From Acanthochlamys bracteata (Eukaryota; Streptophyta; Magnoliopsida; Pandanales; Velloziaceae): a DNA stretch of 64,000 bases. The stretch lies in contig CM034145.1 of the NCBI GenBank assembly GCA_019914995.1, forward strand, positions 3,913,262 to 3,977,261, read 5' to 3'. Under the pieces are notes generated by a model. That model ran no database searches. It was given only the letters and a program-made list of their open reading frames with translations, and was not told the origin of the DNA. Position numbers and translations under genes: made by a program. Shown piece after piece: positions 35,388 through 47,476 of the stretch (positions are counted from its first letter, which is position 1; each line of letters begins with the position of its first letter).

Positions 35388-36256
35388 CTGTGTAAGTGCT
35401 GAAAGGACTGCAGACATTGATAAACATCTTGAATAATATCTTCTTTTTGAGATACGTATTGGAAACTATTCCTAATGGGCTAACGTAGAAAAACTTTAGC
35501 AGGGTCCTGGCTGACAGCTTATCTCCGACAAAGAACGGAAGTCCTAGTTTTTTGGATCCAATCATCCAAAAAGAAAAAGCTCAAAATCTAGAAAGGTACA
35601 TTTTCTTACACTAAATAACTTACTCAAAAATACATTAAAATAATATTATTAAAAATAAATTTATTATATAGTTGAAAGTAATTTTAATATTTTATGTTTT
35701 GAGGTTGAGCTCGAAGTTATTTCTCATAAAAAAAAAGAATTATGAAATAGAAAAAACACGCGGCAAATATCTACAGTCCATGATCGAGTTTAATAGGCCT
35801 TGCTGTATTTACCGTGTTCCGTTTATCAGTCCTAGAACAAAGGACACGCTATTGCCATTAATGCTTAGCTGCTCACTCAGCTCAGTTCTAGTTCTATCGA
35901 GCGGCTACTGGATGCAGTACAGAACTACAGATTCTTCTGTACTCTTTATGAGTTTCTTCCTCGTAATACCTACTGTAAAGGGTAATAAACTTCTCAAATC
36001 CCGTTGTTTCCATTTCTGTGGGTAAATCCAACGGTTGATATTCAACCGATCAGATAAGAACAAATCTCATCATTCATTTCAGAAATTTCCATTTCGTTTT
36101 TCAGAATTTCACCCCTGCAAAGCAATTGTTCTTCTTCCGGAGTCAATCCCACAGATTCAGACAAACCAATTATTGATCTTCCTTAGTTTTTGAAATTTGG
36201 AATTTCCTAAGCTGAGCTGAGCTGAGCTTGATTGATATAGTTTTGGTGTGGAGTAG
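35388..36256. other. Upstream region of the WRC gene
   Basis: Holds two short open frames (minus 35565-35338, plus 35672-36025) without recognisable domains. 36040-36256 is the likely 5' UTR and promoter; it includes a CTGAGCTGAGCTGAGCTTGA run just before the start codon. No clear TATA choice. Confidence 0.35.
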
Positions 36257-36853
36257 ATGAATTTCCCGCCGTTCCTGCGGTGCACGAGAACAGGTAACGG
36301 CGACTGGCGGTGCACCGAGATGCAAGCGCCTGGGAGGGCTTACTGCCAGCGCCATTACATCGAGCAGAAGCGCCGAAACGAACGCAAGCGCCTTCGCAAG
36401 CTCGCCGCTGCCTCAGTTTCTACTAACAGATGCAAAGTAACAAAAACTGCTTCTGCTTTCAGTTCAGATAAGCGGAAATTAGCAGCACATGAAGATAGTG
36501 CCACTGATGAGACTGATAGTGAAGATGATGAAGAGACAGAGAGCGAAGAGGAGTATGCTTTGAAGCAAGGAATTTCTGGCGGTGATGGAAGAGTTGTGAG
36601 TAATTTTGAATTTGAAGAAGATAATGAGTCGGAGAGTGAGGTGGTAGGGGAGGATGAGGTGGTTGGGGTTCCAAATTGGAGGTGGAGGACTTTTACTGGG
36701 CAAAGGGAAGAAGTGAGGACAGATGAGAAGATGCTAAAGAACGGGAACTTGTATGCTGGTGTTTTTAAGAGGTCAGTTGTTGGAAAGCGGAGCTCGGTGA
36801 GCCGGAAACGAAGAGATATGTCTAGAGGTTGGCTTGCTCAAGGTTATCGGTGA
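36257..36853 (+). CDS. WRC-domain nuclear protein
   Basis: The frame encodes 198 residues. At the N-terminus C9, C19, C30 and H33 match the WRC signature C-x9-C-x10-C-x2-H exactly, followed by a basic stretch (EQKRRNERKRLRKL, 36-49) that fits a nuclear localisation signal. Residues 79-103 and 117-135 are very acidic; 174-188 is basic again. WRC is a DNA-binding/nuclear targeting module in growth-regulating factors and in some JmjC proteins; no QLQ or JmjC domain is seen here. The stop codon overlaps a consensus splice donor (G then GTGAGTAAA at 36850), so the frame could be a first exon ending at 36849. No later exon is obvious before 45000. Function beyond WRC is unknown. Confidence 0.8.
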   Translation: MNFPPFLRCTRTGNGDWRCTEMQAPGRAYCQRHYIEQKRRNERKRLRKLAAASVSTNRCKVTKTASAFSSDKRKLAAHEDSATDETDSEDDEETESEEEYALKQGISGGDGRVVSNFEFEEDNESESEVVGEDEVVGVPNWRWRTFTGQREEVRTDEKMLKNGNLYAGVFKRSVVGKRSSVSRKRRDMSRGWLAQGYR

Positions 36854-39449
36854 GTAAATTTTGTTTTAGGAGGTTTGTAGAATATATTTTTCTAGCTATG
36901 CAAATTGTTATGGAAGGTTAAAATTTTGCCTAGGGGATGGAAGGTTGGCCTTGATTGCTATACCTTGCTTTCTACTAGGATTGTGCATCAGAAATTTGCT
37001 AGTGTGTCTTTATGGGCTCATCAGACCAGAGTCTATTGCTAAACCTGAGTCTATGTTTCTCTTGTGCTTGCCAAGTTGTTAGATGACAAGTATTTCTTGG
37101 ATGTGCATTAGAACTGCATGAGACCATTTAGCTTTCTACTTCAACATAGAGGAGTATCCATGCCAGATTCTTTGTTTCTGTAACGAATTTAGGATTCTTT
37201 TCAAAATCAATTGAGGATGAGCAGAGTGAATTCAAATCTTTATGAATATCATCTCAGAATTATTGATAAGTAATATGAAATTAAATTTTTCTTTGACACA
37301 TGTTCTCCAGCGGAGTGTTTGTTTTTATAATTGAACTTATGTAGATTATTTGCCCTGTAATGAACTTGGATAAAGAATGAAGCTGGCTAAATGCTTTGAA
37401 ATGGAGCGAGCTACTTGTTCTAAAATGTAGTAAATAACTTCGTTAAATAAAATGAGTTATTCTGGCCTGAAATTAAGCGGGCTATTTTGTCCTAAACAAA
37501 ACAGACCATGAAGTTATTGCATAATATAAATGATAAAGGTAGGTATGATTCAACCCATTCTGATACTATGTGATGAATTTATAATTTTTTTCAAAACTAA
37601 TTGCAATGAGAAGAGTGAGTCTAATTCTTTATGAATTAATTCTCAGGACCATTGATAAGTAATGTGGAACTAAATCTTTCTTTAATAGTTTCATTAATGT
37701 TGTAGAGACTTGCATTAAACTAAGAAATTTTGGATTATAGCTAAACTAGCCTCATACCTTATATGGCCCTCGGCTTCATTAAATATGATTCTTAGAAGAT
37801 TGAAATGGTCATTTTTGGAGAGTTGCAAATCTCGGTTTGGTTGGTTATATTGATAAGCTTGATACATTCACACTTTCAAATGCCTTTGTAGGATCGGTTT
37901 TAAACCTTTTTCATTATCATTTAGCAGTGTGTTTTACTTGCTAATGCAATTTAATGGCACTTTTTTTATAGATAAAGGTGTATATATCTTGCCGCCATAT
38001 ACTGCGGCACCTTATATATGTGTAATATATAATTAGATTATTATATTTTGGTAATGTCCAAATTTGAAAGTTAGCAACAAATTGAAACTAATATTGCATG
38101 ATCGGCATTGGATTTCAATTATTTGACAACTTCTATTACTTCTGAGCGTAAGACATCCTAATGCCTTGCGAACAACACAAGTGCTTTCTAGTGCTAGAGT
38201 AAAACATTCATAATTTTCGAATTATGTATGGGTATTTGACTGATAGGACATGATAGCTTTTGTCCTTACTTTGACCTCTGAAACAATAATATTAATAACA
38301 GATTGTTGTATTTCTAGAAAAAATGCATACTTGTGAATGTACTTGAATTTTGACAATCTTATAGTTCAATGTTTGCAGTAAGTTGATGAAGAACTGTTGA
38401 CTCTAGACATATGGGCATGTTAATTACCCAAGAGGTGAGCGGTAAAGATTTGGAATTTGAAGTGTGGGATCCTGGATGAACTTGATTTTGTGAAAATAGT
38501 TTTATTAGTAGTGGTGCGGGTCACACTGTCTGGGCTCTACAGGTTGCACCACTTACCGCTGTTGGATTTTTTAACTGCTATGCAACCGTTACTTTCGTCA
38601 AGCAGTTGTTTGTAAATGCTTATGGATGAATATGCTACTAAGCCAGTAGTTATGCAACACAAATCCTTGAAAGATAGAAACTCATGAAGCACTAGACGTG
38701 TTTCTTTAGAATGATAGCCATCTTGATGTACATTGTGATGCTTAGTAGATAACACATATGGTCTCTAGGGTTTGGGTGTAATATTCTCGTTTATTATTCA
38801 AAAGTTTTGTAACATGTATATACAGTGAAAAGGTTCTTCACCTTACACTAATGATGTCTTCTGTTTGGTCTTTCTACATCGATGTTTTGAAGTTTGAGAT
38901 AGTGAAACTTTATTATATACATACTTCACCTTATACTAATGATGTCTTCTGTTTGGTCTTTCTAGTTCGATGTTTTGAAGTTGAGTTAGTGAAACATTAT
39001 TATATACATAAAGTTCTCAAACTTCTTGTGAAGTTTTATGTAGCATTCATGTCTAAGGTTATATTACTTCTGAAAAGAAGTCATAACACTGATGTCCTAG
39101 GTCATAGACCCCCAGTATACTAGAAAAACACATAATAACTTGAACTTTCTCTGAATAGATGCACTATGGAGTGGAGTTGCTATCAAATGAATAAACTGTA
39201 TCTTGCTGGTGGAATAGTTAGTATTTTCCAATCATAGATTAGTTTCAATGTGTAGCATGTCTTACTAAGAAGATTGACTTTTGAACTTAAATCTACATAT
39301 GGCAAGACACGTTACCCTTCCAAATTCCATCTATCCTCGTAGCCTTTTAATAAATGCTGTACAAAGCTAGGCGAGCGAATAGGTCATCCAATGTAAGGAT
39401 TGTAAGGTAATTCTCGAGGAGAGTTTATTTGCACAACATAAGTTAGTTG
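36854..39449. other. Downstream region of the WRC gene
   Basis: No convincing exon. A moderately AT-rich, non-repetitive sequence that may include introns or 3' UTR of the WRC gene. Contains an 88-bp tandem duplication (38836-39011). Confidence 0.35.
38836..39011. repeat. Tandem duplication, period 88 bp
   Basis: 'gatgtcttctgtttggtctttcta' begins at 38853 and again at 38941, with similar flanks ('gatgttttgaagtt', 'tattatatacata'). Confidence 0.85.
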
Positions 39450-41585
39450 TATTGGACATTGTTAAAAAAGATACATGATAAAGTTAATAAAATATGTAGG
39501 ACGAGATGGTGGAACTAGTGTAGAGATAAATAAATAGTTATAAGTCGAATATTAAAGGAGTAAAACTATAATATAGATGAATGGCTAATTGCGTTAGGAC
39601 TATTTCGAGAGAGGTCTTAGGAGAACAAATGGTCATGAACTTTCAAATAAGATAATTTGATGGTGGAATGAACATATAAAACATACAGTTAACTATAAAA
39701 GAGATTATTATAGAAATCTACCAAAAGAATAGACGATGAAAGTATTTAATAAATACTAACTAGCTAAGAAGGAAATTAAAGAAAGAAGTGATTAGTGAGT
39801 CATATTTTACAGAGTACGAAAAACTATATAGATACCTAAGTACTAAAAAAGGAGAGAATGCTATATATAGATTGCACGTTATGGAGAAAACGTAAGTAGA
39901 GACATAAATCAATTAGATACATTAAAAATGAGGACCATTCTGATTTATTATGTAATAGTGATATCACAAATAGATAAAAAATCTATTTTGATAAATTATA
40001 TAATAAAAAATATATTGTAGATATAATTAATTTGATGGATGTCACCGTAAATGAGAATGCTAATTATATTCATTGAATCCATCCATCATAAGTTGGGGAG
40101 GCTCTGAAAGTATGAAAATAAGAAGAACTATTTGTCCAGATGAAATTCTTCTTGAAGTATGGAGGTTAAATAGGCATTACTTGGCTTACAAAATTATTTA
40201 ACATTATTTGGAAAAGTGGAGAGATGCTAGATGAATGAAGAAAAAGTACTTTAGTATCTATATATAAAAATAAAGAAGAACATCCAATATTGTATGCCTA
40301 TAGAGGGATCAAGTTCATGAGACATATTACGAAATTATCAGAGGGGATTATTGAATATAGGTTGAGATGTAATTTGAAGATTTCAGATAATTAGTTTGAT
40401 TTTATAAATACTTGGGAGATCTATTATGAAAGCGACTTATCTAATCAAGAGACTGATAGAATAATATAGAGAGAAAAAGCAAGACATATATATTATCTTT
40501 ATAGATTATGAAAAAAACTTATAGTAGGTTATATTGAAAGGTGTTATGGTGAGCGTTAGAAAAAAACTATATACTTACTACTTATATAAAGATTATTAAG
40601 AATGTGCTTGATGGAGTGTCAGTCAAGTACATTAACGGTGATAGTAGTAGAGAGTTGTCTATCAGTATAGTTAACATTAAAATTCAATCTTGAATTCTTA
40701 CCTATTTATCTTAATAATAGATGAACTAATTTGACATATTTATAATCAATAGCTATATTGTGTACTATTCATCAATGATTTCGTTTTACGAGATAAAAAG
40801 AAATTAAATTATAAATTGAAATGTTGCAGGAGTAATAGAATCTAAAGATTTTAAAATTAGGTAGAACTAAAATAGAATACATGCATTATAATTTTAGTAA
40901 TTATAAAATAATTATAATATTGTTATTGCTATAAAAAATTTTGCTGCAATGCAAGTAATATTTTTAAATTTTAAGTTCAATTATTTATAGAAAGAAATTG
41001 AATAAAGTTCAATTATTGTGCTGCACTGCAAGGAAGAATTGAAGAAATTGTTATGCATAAGATTTGAAATAGAATAGATGAAATGGTAAGGCGCTACTAA
41101 AATTTTATGTAATAGAAAATTTTTTTAAAGCTAAAAAATCAGTTTTATAAACTACTCATTGCAACATTATATGATAGTATGTGATGTGCTATAAAAGGTT
41201 AATACGTTTATAAAATAAATATAACAAAATGAGGAACTTAAAATAGATATGTACGTATACTAGATGATAAATACAAAAATTAGAATATATGCTAACAAGC
41301 AGCTCTTGCGCCGTTTGAAGATAAATTAATGAAAGGTAGAATTAGGTGTTTGGACATGTCTTGCGTAAATTAAAAATACTATAATGAATAAGAATGATGC
41401 GATTCTGTAAGAATACTTTAGGAAAACCATAATAAAATTTGCTTAGGGCAGTTGTGAAGGATATAGAGAAATTAGATTTTCTGCTGAATCTAGTATATAA
41501 TCAAACGGAATGCAAAAAGCATTTTCATGTAGCCGACTCCACTCGAGTGGGATAAAAATTTAGTTTGTTGTCGTTGTTGTTTGAG
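39450..41585 (+). mobile_element. Decayed non-LTR retrotransposon (RTE-type LINE)
   Basis: Frames are broken but the order of pieces follows the plant RTE-like reverse transcriptase. About 39650-39880: WWNEHIKHTVNYKRDYYRNL and AKKEIKE. About 40220-40500: 'EWRKSTLVSIYKNKED', then GIKFMRHITKLSEGIIEYRL and KISDN followed by a degraded 'FGF' region, then 'IYIIFIDYEK'. The 3' end has 'gccgactccactcgagtggga' and a TTG-rich tail (41566-41582), which is typical of these elements. Endonuclease is not recognisable. Confidence 0.75.
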
Positions 41586-44343
41586 AATATGTATTGTCAC
41601 TATTAGAATGAAATTATGCCCACCCTCATTGTGTTGCTGGATTCTTCTTTCTATTCAAAGATTGAAGTCTTATACTCTCAAGCGTGTTATCATTCTCTTG
41701 TTTACTTGAGGTCCTTGTCTCCATCACTTTTGACCACATCTAAAATAAACTTCCCTTGGTTTCTGTTATATATTGCAAGTAGAGGATATTTGCTCGGTAG
41801 ACTTTTTATCTTAGAGATTTATGAAGTAATTAAGAGTCCTAGTAAGTTTATAGCATTTAGAATTTAATTTTGTATTAAGGTTCTTCAAGGTAAAGTTGTC
41901 TCCTAATCAGGCAAATTTATTTGTTGTTGGATTCTTTAAAAATCTGTTGAGTATAATTACATAGTTGCAAATACTTGTAGTTAATATCATGAAGTACTGA
42001 GTTCTTATATAGCAGGCGCAGCTTCTCTTGAACAAGTTCGGAGATTGATAGATCCTTAATTCTATTAAGGTGTACACACTCTACAACAAGTTGAAGGTGC
42101 GATGAACCAAAAAATCCTATAAGTTGCTTCCCGTTTTAGATTCTAAATTAGGTAAACTAGCTTGTGTAGTCTTGATTGTAAGTCCATTTTCAAGGAAGGA
42201 TATATTCTTGTTCTTGATTCATGAATTCTATGGTGACTTTTACTTGTCAAGGAATTTGGAACAAATAAGATAACCAAAGAAGCCCCTTTGATTAGTTAGG
42301 GAATGTTTTTCCCCCCTGATTTGATACATGGAGCATAGGGATAATATAATTTATCTTCCGTTTCTGTTACCAATGTTCACTTGGTTCTTCATTTGTAACT
42401 CATGGTTCCCGTCTAAGTGCGAATGGACCATTTAGTAAGTACCCATCCACCTTATCGTGGCTTCTGGAAATTAGATACTAGTCTTGGCATTAGTCAATAG
42501 TATTAAGGGAACCAATCCCAAAATGTAGAACTCATCCCCGGGTGCCAATGAGAATGTTTTCAATAATTTTCTAGTATAGGAGGAAAATGCTGATATTTGA
42601 TATTAAAAGGATATAGTTATTGTCACTCAGATCTCCATGAATGGACAGAAAACCTTGGAAAGGTTGATGAATCCTTGAGCATAGGCATAAAGGTTTATTC
42701 ATTTTTTATTATTTAAAATTTTATGGTCAGGGTTATCTAAGTATAGGAGAATAGCAAGGAACCCTATAGCAGCAAAGCAATGGTGGTTGTGAGGGGCATT
42801 ATGAGGTTATTACTTTATTTTTATTGAGGTTCCTTCCTGTTTTGTGCAAATCCTGATAGCAATGCTGTAATTGAATCTGTGCTTCTGGTAGCTTATTGTT
42901 TTACTTCTCCCTAGGCAACCTGGGTTAGTTATGAGTTAGAAGCTGCGAAGAAATTCTGTGCTCTATATTACAAGAGAATTCTGATTATGAAGAATTGTGG
43001 AAATTTCATCCATTTCTTTAATTTATGACCAATCTCGTCTTTGTTCATGAAGTGCCTAAAGTTAGCTATTTATTCTATGGCTTCTAGCAAGTCAATACAT
43101 ATGGGTTTACTATGTAGCCAGTAAGTAAAAGGTCATACAAATTGACTTTTTTTACTTGCTCGTGATTAGATCTCTAGCTGAATGCTTGTCATTTTTCTAT
43201 GGATTTTGCACTTCTTTTTGAGATGATCGAGCAAGTTAAGGCCTTATTGTTTTACTTGATGGTATTGCGAAGAAGGGTATGATTTCAATGTTTCGAATGC
43301 ATTGGATATTAATATCTGAAATATTTCCGTCAAATCTCATGCAGTCGGGATTTCCATATGGTTGATAAATTTTTATCAACAAGTTGACAGACCTACCGCT
43401 TCTGAAGATGGCATTTTCCTTATTGTAATATCACTTTGGAGGATAGACTGTTTGTATTTGAGTGATGTGATGAGCAGTTTTACCTGGGAGAATATTGGTG
43501 CACAATGAAGAGATTGGCAGGGGTATGTTGAATCATCCTAAAGTACAATACTGTTAGGTTTCTTTTGTGTGAATGATCTCATTTAAATTTGTGGATTCTT
43601 TCATAGTAATTAAAGGACCGTGAACTTTCGAGTCAATTTTGTAGGAGTTGTATATGTTCTTGCATAATGTTGCTCACTCTACAAGGAAGATTTTGATTGA
43701 AGCCTGTATTGGCTTGTCAGCATACGAACAATGACTCGAACTATTGGCTTGTCCCTGTTGAGAAGTTTCTTAGATGGCTCACATATTGGAACATGAAGGC
43801 CATGTTAGTAGTGCACGTCAGGCTTAAATTCTATCTTAGGATTTTCTATGGTCTGTGCTGCTACAGTAGACTGATAGCTTTGAGCTTCACTCTTTTCGGG
43901 TAAATGGAACGTGTCGCTTAGCAACATTTTCCTCGTTAGCAGTTCTGTTGAATAGAAGATACTGTCCTATGACTATATTGTGCTATCTGGAAGAAGCTCA
44001 TAGAAGTTGGTTGTACTTCCCAAGAAGGTATTGCAATGAATGATTGGAATCTTAGGACGTGTTTATCTGCTACTTATCGGGGCAGGTGAGCTTTTTTATT
44101 TTTTATTTTTTTTTGTTGGAGGATTCTGTGCGATCTGCTTTCTGTCCAGTCAAGGTACGTCTTCTCCTCATTGCTTGTTTAGCATGAATTAACAATTTTC
44201 TTTCTATTCTTTATAGCTATGTTTTTGTACTATTTTTTACTTTTATTCTTAGTAACTTAGAATTGAGTGTTGAATGTTTTCCTTTGTATGGACTTAGGTC
44301 CTTCAACTTTTTGCCGTATGCCGTTTTGCATATGAGAAAATGT
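41586..44343. other. Interval without recognisable gene
   Basis: Only short frames (for example 41616-41867 and 43697-43903) with no domain. No known repeat. Confidence 0.35.
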
Positions 44344-44554
44344 AAAAAAGGTAATGCTAGTCCATGCAGGAAATTCTGCCTGAGACTTAGATTAGTGCTC
44401 TTTTTCCTCTGGCTGTGAAGCTAATGTTTATACAACTATAAGTGGTCTGGAAAAAAGGTATGCTAGTCGATGCAGGAAATTCTATGTGAGACTTAGATCA
44501 GTGCTCTTTTTCCTTTTGCTATGAAGCTGATGTTTATACAACTATAAGTGGTCC
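44344..44554. repeat. Tandem duplication, about 107 bp
   Basis: 'atgctagtccatgcaggaaa' and 'atgctagtcgatgcaggaaa' open two adjacent copies; both end 'acaactataagtggtc'. Confidence 0.85.
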
Positions 44555-45141
44555 ATCTTTAATGTTTTTAGCACTAGAACCTAAGGGCTTTGGCTTATAC
44601 GAAGAGGTTGAGGATTCAAATACCAGTAGTACTAATGTACTCCACAAAAGGAAAGAAAAAGCCATAGTTCCTCTTTCGCCACTCTATTTAGTTTTCTAAC
44701 ATCTGATACTTAGGTCACAAAACTGCATTTAGCAAATTCTATAATGGATGCCATCTAACCAATACTTGTATTTCAAATATTTATCAAGCGTGCAGAGGAA
44801 GGTCTACCGTCTATGTTACACGCTCCAACTAAAAAAGCTAGAACAAATATTTCGTAGCACCATGCATCTGATATCAACAATATGAAGTTTCAACTGACGC
44901 CCAATTCAATGGATTTTGATTGGTAGCGATAGAAGTATTTTGGACGGACGACTCTAGCCGCAGACTGCTTGAATGTGGGAGTTACCATATGTTCTTCAAA
45001 CCGCAAAAGCTTGGGTGAAGAAGTTCCTAACTGCTTACTGTACATTACCAAAACTTTTACACCCAAGCGGATCCCAGTTAACTTCATCACACAAGCTTAA
45101 CATAGAAGCTAGGCACAACCAACAGGTATATACAGAGTCAG

Positions 45142-45792
45142 TTAAACATGATCCACAGAAGAGTTGCAATCATTAGCTTTCACAGCCAGACGTAATTGGA
45201 GATCCACACCATTGATACTTTGTTTTGAAATTGACACTGTGTACGGCTTCGCAACTACGGTCCTATTCTCCGTCCGAGCTTCAGGCTCCATCATGCCAAA
45301 CGTGCAAACACTCTGCTGCATAGCTGAGGGAGCATGTAGGGCTGAAGATCCAGATGTGAAAGATAAACTACTATGATCATTATATCTGAAACTTCCATGA
45401 GATTCTTTAAAAAGCATGGACTCAGGTGTAGAGAGAGAAGGATCATATACCAGTGGGGTCATAAAGCCGTAATCTGCACCGTGGCATCTGATGAACGGCT
45501 GTAGATAACAGTTTATTCCAGTCTTCCTGGCCTGCAACTCAAGCCTCTTCCTTTTCAGTCTTTCCTTTTTGTGGGCATTTTGGTGACCACCAAGCGCCTG
45601 GGAGTTTGCAAACACCTTGAGACAGAATTGACAGCCGAATTTCCTGTCCTCAGGAAGTTCCTTTTCTGATATTGCTTCATTGCACACTGGCAACTTCTCT
45701 GTATTATCTTGCACCGCCTCACCTTGGTCCACTTTTGGATTCGGTTCACTTTGAGCCAGCTCGAAGCCGAAAAGCCGCAGCTTTTGTTCCAT
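45142..45792 (-). CDS. C2H2 zinc-finger protein with EAR motif (ZFP5/6/GIS-like)
   Basis: Single exon, 216 residues. The N-terminal KLRLFGFEL (4-12) matches the start of the Arabidopsis ZFP5/ZFP6/ZFP8/GIS group. One C2H2 finger spans residues 54-74 (C54, C57, H70, H74) with the plant-specific QALGGH helix (65-70), followed by a basic KKERLKRKR (75-83). The C-terminus holds LQLRL (198-202), an LxLxL EAR motif that recruits TOPLESS-type co-repressors. Family members control trichome and root-hair development through gibberellin and cytokinin signalling; that this protein does so is inference. The start is the Met before EQKLRLF; no upstream in-frame alternative is needed. Confidence 0.92.
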   Translation of the reverse strand: MEQKLRLFGFELAQSEPNPKVDQGEAVQDNTEKLPVCNEAISEKELPEDRKFGCQFCLKVFANSQALGGHQNAHKKERLKRKRLELQARKTGINCYLQPFIRCHGADYGFMTPLVYDPSLSTPESMLFKESHGSFRYNDHSSLSFTSGSSALHAPSAMQQSVCTFGMMEPEARTENRTVVAKPYTVSISKQSINGVDLQLRLAVKANDCNSSVDHV

Positions 45793-47111
45793 GATGCTTT
45801 AGTAGAACAATGAACGGAAAACTAGAAGAGCAAGGTAAATTTGTGCCAGGGTCATATGTAACAAGTTATAGGGGATCACCGGTGATCCCGAAGCATTTAT
45901 ATTATCTATGGCAGTGACTAGAAAAAACTATAAAGTAAGTCAGATTCAATATACATCATCACAACTAACAAGATACAACAGCTACGAAGTTTTCATACAA
46001 TAGTCTAGAATGGACAAAATCTTAAATAAAATAAAACAGTGTAGTGCCTAACATTAAGAATACTAACGGAGTACTTAGATAACACTCTATGTAGCATCAA
46101 AAGATATTGCCATTATCATAGAGTCAAGAAGGCCGATGCATTTATCTCTTAAAATAATTTCCTTTGACCAACTCTAACTGCACCTTGGATTGTTTGTTTA
46201 GTCAAAGAACGGAATTCAAGTTCCCAGAGTTTCTGATGTAGGGATAATATAGAAACGATATTATGAGCAGAGCACTGTACTTAAGCAGATAGATTCAAAA
46301 TGTTGCTTCTTAAAGAAACAAAATGTTGAAGTTAAAATGACAACTAGAAAAAAATGTTATATGGTTATGCTACCTAATTAAACCACCAGCAGAATAATTG
46401 AAGTGGGTGATAATGCAAGTGATTACAATAATCTTCATATCTAAACGTATCTTCTATCAGACAAAAAGTATGGGATAAGAGATAAGAAAATTCATAAACT
46501 AGTCTTTATGAATATAAAACCCTATAAAAAGGTTCAACGCGAAATTGTATTCTGTTTGACCCCACATTTAACTTTAAGAGATTCATTTTTTAACTACTTT
46601 AGCGTCTATATTCAATTGCCTCAGGCCAAATCTTCAAACATAATCTAGTGTGATTGTGTACTAGGTGGAGTCCTTCCACCAATAGCATTGATATCCATAA
46701 GAAACAACCTACTTTAACTAGTTCTGCTGTCTTGCCTGACTCCCACCTTAGCCAGTTGTCCTTTCAGAAAGCAAAAGTATCCCAACCTTGCAAGTAAGTC
46801 ATCCGCCATTTAAAAATTGTCAACATGTAATGTTTTTATTAAGCCACCAAAAGTTAGAGACAAAGGTGATGTGCTCCCCTGTGTTGGTAGGCATAATTAT
46901 TTCAGAAATTAAATTTAACTGCGAGCTTTAATATGACATCCCAGACAATCATTTTGGCAACCAATCAGCCAAGTGATTGTTGCTAATCGCCATCGCTGCT
47001 ACATTTACAGTGCCTTCTAATTTTAGCAGGTTTACATGAGGAGAAGGTACTGAATGATCCAATGGATATAGTACAGCAAAAAATTTTAGGAGCGGAAAAG
47101 TGGTATTACAA
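45793..47111. other. Intergenic region between zinc-finger and glycosylase genes
   Basis: Promoter of the zinc-finger gene and 3' flank of the glycosylase gene, both on the minus strand. No other gene. Confidence 0.45.
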
Positions 47112-47476
47112 TTATTCAGTACCGTGACAGCGGCTTGCAAGAGGGCATAAAGAGCGAGATTTTCCTGTACTTTTGTTACCTCCTTTGAGTCCACATCTTT
47201 CACAACGCTTTCCATGAGTTACTAGCAAGCAATTTAAGTCAAATTTCAAGTCATCAGGGATCCTTCGATTTAGATGAAGATACGCCTTTCCTCTGTCAGC
47301 TTTCAACGGTATCCAACCAATTGATCTTGTTATTCGGAACACCTACATTTTGGTGTAACGATTCATTAAAGCATCTAGTGCAAAGATAAAAATGCAGCAG
47401 CAATACATTGTCTACTTACATGGGTGTCCACAGGGAAGTCGTCTTCTTGAAGATAAAACATCAAAACACATGCCAC
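47112..47476 (-). CDS. DNA glycosylase exons 3 and 4
   Basis: Exon 3 is 47476-47420 (19 codons, VACVLMFYLQEDDFPVDTH) after acceptor GCAG and before GTAAGT. Intron 3 is 77 bp. Exon 4 is 47342-47112, VFRITRSIGWIPLKADRGK ... NCLLVTHGKRCERCG and a last Cys in SLCPL. They are separated from exon 2 by 6.7 kb but continue the HhH-GPD fold exactly at the expected residues. Confidence 0.9.

Noticed and set aside
34249-35565. Two minus-strand frames on either side of the hAT-like copy considered as one gene split by the insertion
   Set aside because: No family recognised for either, no splice signals, and the two do not continue one another in an obvious way.
46949-47215. 88-codon minus-strand frame (MESVVKDVDSKEV start)
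   Set aside because: Overlaps exon 4 of the glycosylase in another frame, has no domain, and its conserved-looking part is the shadow of that exon and its 3' flank.
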